Assembly: GCF_001039355.2 (NCBI RefSeq)
Contig: NW_019774114.1
Span: 497,797-561,796, forward strand
DNA length: 64,000 bases
Reading direction: 5' to 3'
Origin: Lingula anatina
Taxonomy: Eukaryota; Brachiopoda; Lingulata; Lingulida; Lingulidae
Positions 25,664 through 39,200 of this stretch are shown here, piece by piece (positions within the stretch are counted from its first letter, which is position 1; every line of letters begins with the position of its first letter). Made by a program: the position numbers and the translations under genes. The notes beneath the pieces were generated by a model that was not told where the DNA came from, did not search any database, and worked only from the letters and a program-made list of their open reading frames with translations.

Positions 25664-28600
25664 ATGCAGAATGCGCAAGCGAACGGACATGGCGGTGCTA
25701 AATCAAGCTGTTTGCCATTACGAATGCACGTCTTCTTCCCAACCATTATGTACTACGGTATTATCACTACTGGTGGGTTAGTGGCACTTCCGATCGGCAT
25801 TATTTCGGTAAGGTAGAATCTTAGACTTATATGTAAATTACTGGGCTCATTTAGGAGGTTATGTAGTTTAAATTTGTTTTGATTTGTTTTCTGAAAATCA
25901 TATTTGATTTATTAAATTGGACTTTCAGAAACAGACTTTCATCTAACAACTTGCAGCTTTGCTTTTTATCACAGTGATACATTTCAAAGACAAATTCTCT
26001 TGTGGCAAGCTAAAGGGCATTCAAAGCTTACTTAACTGCAGTAGTTTAATTTGCTCATAAAACCAAGGATCATTTCACAATTACTTTCAAAAATGTCTCA
26101 GCATTTATTGCATTACGTCCAATGGTTATAAGTTCTTGGACTGGAAAGAGCAGATTACAGCATATCACTATATGTTTTGAGAATGAGTGCACCATTTGAT
26201 GTAGTGTTACCCTGATTTGCCAGATTATTTCGGTTCAAATCACACGTCATTTATCTGTGAGCTAATAGCAAATGTACCATGCAAAACAACATGAGGGTTC
26301 ATTTTATAAGATAACACTATGACATTAGAGCCACAGCAACCAAAGAGCATGTGCGGTTTGTTTAATCTAAAAATATGGCTTTCAGATGGAGATGCACGGC
26401 AGCTGTCTTCTGTACGGCCATGTGAAGTGGGTGAAGAACACTACATTCATTCCAATATTGGACAGACCCGTGCCTTGTCACTTTGTGGTATCTTTACAGG
26501 CGATTTCAAGCATCATATGGGGTATTTGTATGGCAGGATATCATACATACAGCTTGCTGATGGAACCAGAGACGACAGCGTAGGTATTTTGGGTTATCAT
26601 AAGGGCATTAGGATTGGACAACTTTGATATGTACAAGAGTATAGATTTTCGGCAGCCTTGACACCGTGGTTTATTCAAAGTATTTTTAGCACGCCAATGT
26701 GCAATAAACAGTTCACCGTGGCATAACACTTTTCGCCTCAAAACCAATTTATTCGTTCGGACTAACATCCGCATTTGAGTATTAGGTCTCAAAAAGGTTT
26801 TTCGGGCTTTCAAGACTGTGTTCAGATTAAAAGTTATCGGTCAAAAGCAAGACTGGTCTATCTCTGCGGGGATTCTCGATTAAGTGCACTCAATGTAATC
26901 AGCTTAATTGTCTGGCACGCCCCCTCCAGAAGCTACGAAAGATAATTACCCCCTAACTTCTGGAGGGGGCGGGCCAGACAATCGATTACAATGAACTTAC
27001 GCGAGAATCCCCTCAGAGACAGATCGATCCTGCTTGACCGATAACATTTAATCTGAACACAGCCTAGCTGATACTGTTAGGAGACCCCAGTGACTGCTCA
27101 GTAACAAATGAGTTATACCGTATGTTCCGGTACCAGAGTGTTTGGTGCACACATTGAAACCAAAGCATAGTTACACACAGAAACATATATTGCTTTCAGG
27201 CCAAAACCTTAAAAATGCCATGTGGCGCTGTCCAGTAAGGTCATCTGAGGCCTTTGAATGCATGTTTTGATAAAGAGAACACGATTTACATTAGACTGGC
27301 GGCGTCAGATCCATTTGGAAGTTAGGTGTATCCATTTGTTACTTATTTCCTGTACGATTTGTTGCAAAACAAATAGAACACAATACCTCCTCTATTTAAA
27401 CTACATAATCAATTCAGTGTCCAATGCTAAGTCTAATACACTGTACCTTAAACGTGTTTGTTGTCAGGGTAACTGAAACTGAAGTGAAAGTTGTATCTAT
27501 GTTGAAGCAATTACCCTTTGAGTCACTTTTGAGTTTGTGGTTTATATTGAAGGGCATGTAAGTCATTCAGCATTTGGTGTGCTAACTAAAAAGGTATTGG
27601 TATTTCTTTGAAGTTAACACGAGATCATACTGTTAAAAAGCATCAGATGCGCTTTTTGTATCAGCTGAAATTTTGCAACTCTGCTTATTTTTCTTGCTAG
27701 GTACATACCAGAAAATGACATGAGCATTGGTAAAAGGTTTGATGAAGAAGTAATCTCTTAAGAAAGGGGCTTTCATTTGATGACATATTTTTGTAAAAAT
27801 ACCCATTTGAAATGGCTTTCCTACAAACTTTAGTGTAATCTAGTGTTCGTTACGCCTCATGCTGATTACTGCGCGAAGCATAATGTTAAATCATCTTATA
27901 CCACTTCATTATGATATGCATTTACCTGAACGAACGTTTTATTGGTTTCTATACTGACGTTGAAATGTGCATACACCCTAGAAAAATCATAAATGTGACA
28001 GTAATTTCTTGTGAAATTACGTACGTGTAGAAATCACTTACACGGCAATCTTTATTAAAAGAATTTAAATTCCTCAAGTGCAACGTACAGGAATTAAGCG
28101 TTTGAAAAACATCATTGACGGATATGATTAATTTAATATTGTTATTGGAAACCAAAACAATAGTAAATGTTTGAAGTGTAAAAATGATAAGGCAATCATA
28201 CTTTTCAAAACGTTTATGCGGAGACGTGGATATTGTCTGTTAGACCGTTTTGCTAATGGAATTTTCCTGTCAGTTTCCAATCATTTTTTAGGTGCTTAGA
28301 GAAAAACAATTAAGCCATTTGGGTTGAAGTTGCGAAACCAGTTGGGAAAAACAGGGTATTAATGCAATCTGGAGTGCTTTGAATGATAATGGCTATATCT
28401 AATTGGATTCTTTAAAGCTTAAAAAACATTTCAGCGATAATTTTTTCTTGTGCAAATGAATATTACATAAATGCTCTGGTCGATCTTAAACTTACATTTA
28501 AACCATCAGGAATTTATTTAAAAAATCACTTAAACACTTACAAAACTTTTTTACATTAAAATAGTCCCATGTCTGATGTTTGAACACAATTGGATACAGT

Positions 28601-31600
28601 TGAACACAACTGGACGATCTTGGTTCTGTTCAGGTTGGCGCCACTCAATAAGTGGAAATCGAGCTTCAAGAGACCACTCACAGAATCAGAAGGAATAGCG
28701 ACGCGAGATAATTCAGTTACTTGTGACAAAATTCTGACATGTTTTGACTACTAAACAAAATTCGTTCTGTCCTTAGTAAATTTAAAAAACATTTATACTA
28801 TAAGGATTCGTTTTTAAGATTGCTTTTCTTCTACTAGGTGTACACCGGTTGAAAGGTCACAATACATTATTTGCGTTTCCGCATTTTAGCAGAGGTAGAG
28901 ATTTCATTGTTTAAAAGATTAAGTATACTATAAAGTGCCTTTTAAATATGAACACATGGTTTCTAAAACAAGATAAGGCAGATGAAATTCAACTACTGGC
29001 TTCATAGCTGCCGCCTCTATTTGATGCCATTAGAATTTGATTTGTTTCTAAGTTACTCTAAACATTGGAGAGATAGAGATCTGGCAGCTCTGTTATACTT
29101 AATATTGAAGTTTCTTTCACATTGGATAAACATTTTATCATCTTGTTATAAGAGGTATTTTCTTTCTTGTTTAAAACCCTGCTATCAAAAATCTGCTGTA
29201 ACGTAACATCCTAGTAAACGGTTTTCGCAATTTGAAATCGTAACCATAATTTATAAAAAATCTTGTTTTAAGGTGGTTCCCTCATGTTTGCATTTTTTGT
29301 GATCTGTGCAAATTTCGTGCTTGAGTAATTCCTTACGATAACAAATTAGAATTGTCAGCATAGACAGTTTTAAAAGAAACTGACATTAGCCATTAATAAA
29401 AATATCGAATATACACTGTACATTTTCATAAATCAGCAGCAGTTTTTTTTTTAAATTTAAACAACAGTCATTTGAAAGTTTGGTGCAAACCGTTTTCAAC
29501 CTTCTCGGTAGTCGAAACCGTTGTCACAAATGGCTTCGTCGGAAATTTGAAACCTCGAGATTTTCTCTGAGCGAATTGTTGACCGTTGAATTGAACTTGG
29601 AAGACGGCGCCGATCGACTTCTGAAAAGAAGCGTAGATCTACGTCATAGGGTTCGCCGACACTAACTTCAAGTGGCTGTTTAATTGTTTTTCTGTGTTTG
29701 TCTTGAAACGACAACATGTATATTTATAACATGTATTACTGTAATTTACATTAATGGCGTCATTCTGAATTAACTGGAGTGCCTTTTAACCTCGTTACGG
29801 AAAATGCGTTTTGCACAATTTTATTTACACGTATATTTTTCATCACTTCGTAATATAGGGCACCGTGTGTATCCATAATGCATCATTTATACTTTCCGCA
29901 AAGACGTATTTTATAATAAAAAATGACTTCAGTGCCTCTAACTGCCACGCTTCACTTTTAACTGCCACGCTTCACTGTAACCCTTGTTGATATTTAATGT
30001 TAATTGTTCTTTTTTTTTATTAAAACTTTACTTTGCAAGATTTTCATAGACTTGTCAGAAATGCACTTGTATGACCCTGCACTACTTTGTCTTACATTTG
30101 CTTTCTTTTGTTCTTTTCAGTACCGTCTTGAAGCAATTGTGTTTCTCCGTTATCAACATACCTACTTCACTTTTGATGCTGGTGGCAGCTTGCGTCACTA
30201 GTGACGGCTATCGGCATTTCTGTGCCAGTCTGATGAAGACCTCAAGAATTGAGAGGTATTTGAAAACTCATTTATTGTTCTTCCTTCAGGCAGCATTGAC
30301 AGATAAATCAATTGAAAGCTTAGAGCATCTCTATCTTGCCTCCATATTTCCCAAGAAAAGTCATCTAGTGAATCAGCAATCACAATCTGATTCCCACAAT
30401 GGCCACAGGGTACCAATACCCCTGAAGTGAAAACTATTTTTCCCCAGGTTAAAAAAAGATAGCTCATATCCTGGCTGTCTCATTATTGGAAAATTGAAGA
30501 TACCATGTAGATAGGAATTTACCGGCATCGAATAGTTTGATCATCATGCGATGTCAGTTAACAACATGGGGCCAAAATGCTATTGAATTGAAACGCATTC
30601 TTCAAGCGTTTTCAAGACGCTCTTTACCCGTTAGCTAGTTGTAAGATTAGAGTAAATTCCATATTGATGAGGGGTTGTTCGACATCAAACAGCTCAGAGA
30701 TTAGACTTTTAAATCTGCCATTGATTGAACTATGAATGCTCCCCGAGTTGCTATGATAGATAATCAGTCTTGTAAATTTACTTGCTAATTGACAGCATGG
30801 GAATTCCGCGAAAGTCCATTCGGTTTAGCTTCCGTCTTTGAATGGCTTAATGCGAACTCATTGCACTGTGAAACTTGCCATCTTTTTCTGATCAAAGGTA
30901 CCTCAGATTACAGCTTGCACATTAGCCAGTTTTTTTTAAGTTAACGAGGGGTTCGAGTTTAATGATCCTCAACCAACGTTTTGTCTATCAGCATATTCAT
31001 TTGATTTCACTTCCGTCTTTGAATGGCCAGTGCGTATTCATTACATTGTACATATTTGCCGTTTTTATTTTGCTAAAAGGTGCCTCGGTGTACAGATTGT
31101 ATTGAATCCTTTTTTTTTTAGTTTACGAGGGTCTTAAGTAAATTAATTTTGAACTCACATTTTTTCTCCATATTTAATCAGCTACTCACCGCATTGTCAA
31201 CGCCCATGAGAAATGCTATTATTATTTTGAAAATAAAAATACAAGGAGCTATTTCCCATTGTTTTCATATTCTGTAATGATAAAATGAATGTTTCAGGTG
31301 CGCCGATGGGGAAAACGACGCATGGCGACAGAGCTGGTGGTTTAAAACACGAGAGGACAGTTTTACTCCAAAATTTGCCTATTACTACCAGATGGCAGAG
31401 GCAAGTACACTCGTTGGCAAAATTCATAAAATCATTTATCTTAGTTTTTATAATAAATATTAAGTTCAGCACTAAACCAGTAGCCAGAGGTTGAAAGATA
31501 CATGTATGTAAAACATCGCTTAAGACCAGACAAGGCATTTCGTGTGCCTTTGGATGGTTCCATGCTTTCCTGTTGACAACAGGAATTTGATGGTATACTT

Positions 31601-32591
31601 GTATGAAGGGGGGCAAAAATTACCATTGAATTCCAATATAAAGATTTCATTTTCTTAATTTCAGGCAGCAATGTGGGCCAACTTTGGACTGTGGACGATG
31701 CAGGCGCTTTTATCAACAGTGCCCATGATAATACAGCGCCGCCTTCTGGTTTCAAAACTTATAGCTGTGAGATACAAGCGGAGCATGACTGCACGAAGTT
31801 CGCTTACGGGACTGTCATCAAATCCGGGCTCACCAAGAAGAATGAGCACGATAAGTGAAGTAAATTACAAATTTTCAATACAGGTTGGTGATCTAGAAGA
31901 TATCGAGGAATTATCGTCAGATGGAGAGTTGCTGGAGTTGCCCGCCATTTCTAAACGTGACTACAACGATTCAGTAACCAGTGAAGATGAGGTACATCAA
32001 AGTTTGAAATCGGATCTTAAAACAAAAGAACATGAAAGTGTGTTTTCACAAGAGCAATTTGAAAAAGAACCTTGTGAATGCTCAAGAAGAAAAGCAGGAT
32101 TTTTATATTGCAACACGTCAACTACACTGGTCAGCATGGATGGCTCGCTGCCGGTGGAAGTCAACTCAGACGCTCAGCTTTCTGTCTCCTGCAGTTCTTG
32201 CAATACAAAAGATTATACGAATGAGACACACACGAGGGATGGGTCTTGCGTTAGTTCCAAGCATTCGGAAATATCTATCGACAGTGAGAAAGAAAAAATT
32301 AACAATGTAATTTGTGCGAGTGGTAATATTGAACAGATCGAAAATTGCAGTCACTTCTCAAATACGTTTCCATCAATCTCGGAACGAATGACTAAAAGTG
32401 TGGTTGAATTCACGATTGGTGAGGATGGTGAACAATTGCAAAACGCAAACGATTCACCTGAAATAAACGATATGTCCTTTGAATCAATTACAAATTGCCG
32501 CCTGTACCGCGGGGGCGACACTGACAAACCTGGGTCATGGCCCATGCCAAGAAAAGCTTATCAAAATTCAAGATTATCAGAGAAACGCTAA
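25664..32591 (+). CDS. TMEM179-like four-transmembrane protein with long cytoplasmic tail
   Basis: Five exons: 25664-25807 (ATG), 26386-26579, 30121-30255, 31298-31400, 31665-32591 (TAA). They join in frame to 500 aa. TM1 is about residues 26-48 and TM2 about 79-106. TM3 is about 118-139 and TM4 about 195-215. The pattern GSCLLYGHVKW, then PCHFVVSLQAISSIIWG after an NTT glycosylation site, then YYYQMAEAAMWANFGLW before TM4, resembles TMEM179 (GRCLLF.., CRF.., FAIAQFGLW). TMEM179 function is poorly known; it is a membrane protein enriched in nervous tissue. Human TMEM179 is about 233 aa; here a tail of about 280 residues, rich in Ser, Glu and Asp, follows TM4 in one exon. The exon 4 donor is GAG|GCAAGT, a GC-AG intron. 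Family assignment is moderate. Confidence 0.68.
26816..27062. mobile_element. 247 bp foldback element in intron 2 of the TMEM179-like gene
   Basis: Two long arms are inverted copies. The left begins CTGTGTTCAGATTAAAAG and the right ends ATTTAATCTGAACACAG. Inside, CCCCCTCCAGAAG faces CTTCTGGAGGGGGC around a short centre. Nearly the whole element can pair with itself. It has no coding capacity and fits a foldback-type MITE. Confidence 0.85.
29937..29985. repeat. Short tandem duplication
   Basis: The phrase TAACTGCCACGCTTCACT occurs twice in direct tandem within the third intron region upstream of exon 3 of the TMEM179-like gene. Confidence 0.8.
30828..31140. repeat. Diverged tandem repeat, period 183 bp
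   Basis: CTTCCGTCTTTGAATGG starts at about 30828 and again at about 31011. The following sequence (AAAGGTRCCTC, then a T-run and ACGAGGG) is conserved in order. It lies in intron 3 of the TMEM179-like gene and shows no coding signal. Confidence 0.7.
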
Positions 32592-33271
32592 ACACGTCAT
32601 TCCGTTCAATTTCTTTCCTGTAAAATGAGTTTTATACGACACAAAACAGTCAGATTCTGTCACGCAATAATTACCAGACAGAACGCTAAAATACTTAAAC
32701 CGTGTTTGAAAAGGAGATGTTGTATGTTTTTTTACTAATCAAAGAAATGATAAAACTATCTTAACACCTCAATTTACTGTCATTTCTACATATAAAGAAC
32801 ACTTTAATCAAATACCCAGGGTTTGTGTTATTCATAAGCAACACAAATATGTTCAGTTTACTATATTCATCTACTGGCTAACCAGCTATCTTCTCTACTT
32901 AAATCAACTGATTAGCTACACGTCAGGTACATAAAATCACTTTTTTTTTTTTTTGTTTATAACCATAAAAAATAATAATGGTTCCATTGCTTCTTTGTAG
33001 GTACTAAAAGTGTCATTCTCCCAGTGCTTCACACATTTTCTATGATACAAATCCTGATAGTTTAGCTAATTTCTTTTTAATATTAAATAATTTTACGGTT
33101 ACATAATTAAGTATACAATAAAGCAAATAGTTTATATCCAATATACTACTACACAAATAAAGAAATTGAGTCCTGAGTTTCAGTTCATTTTGCAAATTAA
33201 AATCCAAAATAATTCACGGTTTGAAAACCAATATAATTCAACATTCACACCATTATCCTTTCCCTCATATC
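32592..33271. other. Tail-to-tail intergenic region
   Basis: This separates the stop of the + strand TMEM179-like gene (32591) from the stop of the minus-strand zinc-finger gene (33272). AATAAA at about 33118 could serve the + gene. The region is AT-rich and holds both 3' UTRs. Confidence 0.5.
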
Positions 33272-36200
33272 TCATTGACCCTCTCTGATTTCTTCCCCTT
33301 CCACACTTTCTGTATTCTGAGATACAATAATTGTCTCCTCATCCATGGAGACCTCCACCAATTCCGTCTCCACCACCTCCTGGTCACCTGTGGTCACTAC
33401 ATCCTGACCCTCTGCTGGGTTGACTGCTATCAGAGTAGAGCCCCCACTGGACCCTGCAGTGGTCAGCATGACGCCGACACCCCCCGAGATCAGCTTCTGG
33501 TCCATGTGACTGGTCAGTATATGTAGGGCCAGGGAGTGCTGGTCAGGAAAGGTCTCCTGGCAGGTCTCACAGCCTAGGATAGTGGACGAGGGCTCTGAGG
33601 TCAGGTCCCCAGTGCTGGTGGTGGCCATGCTGGTCAGAAGTGAGGAACTGGCTAATGCTGCTGCAGGAGAATCTAAAATAAAACCCAGGAGAAGTAATGG
33701 AATGAGATATCTAATGTGTGCCTCACTGAATAATAACTACAATGCCAGCTTGATGATATATTAATTTACAAGTGACCAAACATTTTATAAAAACATTGTC
33801 AACAATTGGTCCCTGTTATACCTTATGTTCCCATCTGCAGTAAACTCTGCCAACAATGTCAGTGTAAAGCTGACCTAAACATAGCATCTAAATCCAGCTA
33901 AAAAAAAAAGTACATGACATCTCATAGCCTGTAACTCACCATGAGAAGTAGTCACAGTTTGTGTAACTTCTGTCATTGACAGGTTATCATTGCTGTGTTC
34001 TGCATGGTACTTGCGTATGTGTCTCTGCAGCTGGAACAGTGCCTTGAATATAGAGCCACAGAGGCCACACTCAAACTGCCTCTCATCATGCTGCATCTGG
34101 ACGTGTGCTTCCAGGGCATGCTTCTGGGTGTAACCCTTCCCACAATGAATGCATGTGTATGGCTTCTCCACGTCATGTGTGCGCATGTGAACCTGGTCAA
34201 GAACGAGGGGTTAAAATAATAATAAACTATATCAAATGCAAGATTATGTCTCTAGTCAGGCTTGAAAGGTTAGCATTTTAGGGAAGCACATCACGTGACT
34301 TGTCTAAAACCACTGTTATTTGAATAAAACTGATACTTATATATAACATATGATACCTGGAAGAACTCAAAGTGACAAAGAATCATTTAGTGATGTAACT
34401 TACCCTCAGAGCTTCCTGCCTTTTACATGAAAATCCACAAACATCACAGGAATGAGGCTTAGCATCAGAATGCCTCAACTTGTGGCGCTGAAAGTCAAAA
34501 GAAAGTGTATTTATTAAGCCACTTGCCTAGCCAAAACTTTAATTTTTCTTATTTATCACTTAACACTCTAATCTGACCAATAAAATTCAAATGCAACACT
34601 TAATCTTTTATCACATATTTAACATTTCTTATTTCAGCATAATGCATTCAAATTCAACAGAGCATCTGGCCACGTATCAAACAGCGTCCCCTTACATCTA
34701 ATGAAAATGCATTACTGTAATGGTTCTAATAAAATTGATTACTGTCAATAAGTACTGGTTAATAGATACCACTGGGTTTTAATGAGCACAGTACAGACAA
34801 ATGCAGTCAAGAGACAGATCTGATTACCTCCAAATGGACTTTTAACTTGAAAGACTTTCCACATACGTCACACTTAAATGGTCTCTCAGCAGAGTGGATA
34901 ACACGCATATGGATTTGCCAGCTGAAACAATTGGTTTTAAATACATAATTTAAAGCTAGTTGGCATAATTACTTTGTTTACATGAATCTTTTCTGGTTTT
35001 TTGTTTAAAAAAATTAAATAATTTCCCTTTGCAAAATAATGCATTATTTCTAAATTATCCTTTTGTGTACTTTTGTGTAAATTTATAGTAAATGTTGAGC
35101 TGCTGAAAAAATTTCTGGACAAAGCTATTTCAAACTAGAGGATCAGAGAGGCGATACCGCCTCCGAATATTGTACCACCAGCTGGAGCAAGCGCATTCGT
35201 ATAGACCCCCACATACACAAAATAAGGGGTGCAGCCACCAGTCTTGTGCTTGACAAGCTGTAAAAATGCAATCAACAAGAATTTTCAAAATATGCAAAAA
35301 ATATATATAACTAAAAATGGTGCAATCAAAGTTAAGTTCATTGTAAGGTAGGTCAAAGGTCAATTTCAAGGTCACAGTAAATTGCCAGTATATGACTTCC
35401 TATCCAACTTCAATAGTAACTATGGACCTATCTCTGCCAGTTTTGGAGATAAAAGGGAAGCAAAATTTGCAAAGTTCAGTTCATGGTGAAAAGTAGGTCA
35501 AAGGTCAATTTCAAGGTCACANCGCCGACACCCCCCGAGATCAGCTTCTGGTCCATGTGACTGGTCAGTATATGTAGGGCCAGGGAGTGCTGGTCAGGAA
35601 AGGTCTCCTGGCAGGTCTCACAGCCCAGGATAGTGGACGAGGGCTCCGAGGTCAGGTCCCCAGTGCTGGTGGTGGCCATGCTGGTCAGGAGTGAGGAACT
35701 GGCTAATGCTGCTGCAGGAGAATCTAAAATAAAACCCAGGAGAAGTAATGGAATGAGATATCTAATGTGTGCCTCACTGAATAACAACTACAATGCCAGC
35801 TTGATGATATATTAATTTACAAGTGACCAAACATTTTATAAAAACACTGTCAACAATTGGTCCCTGTTATACCTTATGTTCCCATCTGCAGTAAACTCTG
35901 CCAACAACGTCAGTGTAAAGCTGACCTAAACATAGCATCTAAATCCAGCTAAAAAAAAAGTACATGACATCTCATAGCCTGTAACTCACCATGAGAAGTA
36001 GTCACAGTTTGTGTAACTTCTGTCATTGACAGGTTATCATTGCTGTGTTCTGCATGGTATTTGCGTATGTGTCTCTGCAGCTGGAACAGTGCCTTGAATA
36101 TAGAGCCACAGAGGCCACACTCAAACTGCCTCTCATCATGCTGCATCTGGACGTGTGCTTCCAGGGCATGCTTCTGGGTGTAACCCTTCCCACACTGAAT

Positions 36201-39200
36201 GCATGTGTATGGCTTCTCCACGTCATGTGTGCGCATGTGAACCTGGTCAAGAACGAGGGGTTAAAATAATAATAAACTATATCAAATGCAAGATTATGTC
36301 TCTAGTCAGGCTTGAAAGGTTAGCATTTTAGGGAAGCACATCACGTGACTTGTCTAAAACCACTGTTATTTGAATAAAACTGATACTTATATATAACATA
36401 TGATACCTGGAAGAACTCAAAGTGACAAAGAATCATTTAGTGATGTAACTTACCCTCAGAGCTTCCTGCCTTTTACATGAAAATCCACAAACATCACAGG
36501 CATGAGGCTTAGCATCAGAATGCCTCAACTTGTGGCGCTGAAAGTCAAAAGAAAGTGTATTTATTAAGCCACTTGCCTAGCCAAAACTTTAATTTTTCTT
36601 ATTTATCACTTAACACTCTAATCTGACCAATAAAATTCAAATGCAACACTTAATCTTTTATCACATATTTAACATTTCTTATTTCAGCATAATGCATTCA
36701 AATTCAACAGAGCATCTGGCCACGTATCAAACAGCATCCCCTTACATCTAATGAAAATGCATTACTGTAATGGTTCTAATAAAATTGATTACTGTCAATA
36801 AGTACTGGTTTATAGATACCACTGGGTTTAAATGAGCACAGTACAGACAAATGCAGTCAAGAGGCAGATCTGATTACCTCCAAATGGACTTTTAACTTGA
36901 AAGACTTTCCACATACGTCACACTTAAATGGTCTCTCAGCAGAGTGGATAACACGCATGTGGATTTGCCAGCTGAAACAATTGGTTTTAAATACATAATT
37001 TGAAGCTAGTTGGCATAATTACTTTGTTTACATGAATCTTTTCTGGTTTTTTGTTTAAAAAAATTAAATAATTTCCCTTTGCAAAATAATGCATTATTTC
37101 TAAATTATCCTTTTGTGTACTTTTGTGTAAATTTATAGTAAATGTTGAGCTGCTGAATAAATTTCTGGACAAAGCTATTTCAAATAAATGTAGATTTTCT
37201 TCCACCAGTGAAAACATGGGCACTATTTGTTTGAATATTTGTGTTTGTCCTTTACTTATGGTTTCGCTTGGGTTAATAGGGAGACATAAAAGTTTATCTT
37301 CTTTGTCAATTGCATAAAAAAATAAGCTGATACTTAAACAGCAGAGCAAATCAAGGGGCTGATATATGTTGTCACATCTAGCACAGCCCCATTCCCTCAT
37401 GTAGTCTGTAAAGAGCCAGAATATTGGCCAGTTTAAGCATCAGTTGAATTTTCAAACTATTGACAAAAGAACCTCTACATTTTTAGTAAATGCTATAGAG
37501 ATTTTCAAATCTGTATATATTACCTTCCTTTGCTCTGTAAAACTTTATCACACATGTCACACTTGTAGCCATGAAATTCAGGGTCATGCAGCTTCTTGTG
37601 TGCCCTGATAAAGAAATCTTTGTATAAATATCTATAGTTATAAGTACAGGCTCTAAAGTATCCCCTATGTGTAATAGGCCATCCAGTGATTAAATATGTC
37701 AGAAACCCAGACATAATGTACAGAAAGCACAAGGATAATTAATGAATCTTTGTATAACACTGACTCTTTAACATAACAAATACTTACATGAAGGAAGAGT
37801 GGCTTCCAATTTGTTTATCACAAATCTGGCAGTAGTATTCCGTAGTGTGGCAGCGAATATGCATGTTCAAACTCTCCTTTGTCTTGTAGAGCCGGTTACA
37901 GTACTGGCAATGGAATTATAAAAGGAGGTGAAATGTATAAAAAATTATTTGATGCATTATTAAATATATTGCAACACATCTGCAATAACTTTATGTACAA
38001 ATCTGAATACATCAGTATAAGAGAATGAGCCATCATGTGCTTATTTGAAATATATGCAGGTGATATTTGGCCTTATCTTTAACATTTCTTGAAAACTTTA
38101 GACATAAGCTCTTGATGTCTGTGCTTAATATGTGCTTTAACTGAGCAAAGGATAATTTAATGACGATTTTTTCATGGAAAATTCTGCAAGTATAATACAA
38201 CACTTACAGGACAGGGAAGAGTCCGCTCGTTTACATGGGTCCTTTGATGACGGTTCAAGTCTGCTACCACTTTAAATGACTTGTCGCAAATATCACATTT
38301 GAACATGGAAGCTACATTTGAAAAAAAGAGATATTTGTAGTTTATCAATAAAAAATTTTAAAAATACACAATAACATTATTTCATCAATTATACTTATAA
38401 TGTACATGTATGCTCCATAATTAATTGAACTACGATAGCCTGTGAAGCAATAATGTAGGTCCTTGTTAGAAGTGACAATTATACAAAAACTTACCCCCAT
38501 CAATCTTTGTGTGCATCCGCTTGATGTGTTTACTGACATCATCCTTATTGTTAAAAGCTTTGTCACAATGAGTGCATTGGTAATTGCGTTCATTTGTATG
38601 AGTATTGTAATGTCTTCTCAGCTGAAAGTTAATAAACATGAATCCTAGAAAAAGATCACCTGATCCCAGAAAAAAGGGTAGGGTGGAAAGCACATTGTGT
38701 TCAGCTACCACTGCAGTAATAAGACCAATTCCAGATAAATAATGTTACTCACATTTGTTTTGATCTTGAACCGTCTGTGGCACAGGGTGCAGGCAAATGG
38801 GAGGTCGTCAGAGTGAGTCTTCTTGTGGAGATACAGAGAACTGCGATGACGAGCTGTGAGAAGAGAAAAACATCCTGCGGTAATCTTTTCAATGTGCAAA
38901 AATTATCAAACTTTCAGATACATAATTTTAAAATCACAAAGTTATATTTCTATGTGGTATTTGTGGTGCTTTTACTGCATAGAAAGGAACTAGTGAATAG
39001 TTTGTTTTTTAATTTTGTTGCTTGCACCAAAAAGGAATATTCTAATTTTAAGAAAATAATAAATACAGTATCTGTTAAATTCACAATTTTCTTAAGAAAA
39101 ATTTCACATTCAGTAGCGAAAGAAACACTTATTTATATCTTCTTAAATCAATCTATGTTTGTATACTTGGTTCTTTATATGACTCCAACATTACTGTTTA

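Noticed and set aside
33940-36242. True tandem duplication giving extra zinc fingers
   Set aside because: The copies meet at one N, are nearly identical in introns, and one lacks the end of the last exon; an assembly artefact is simpler.
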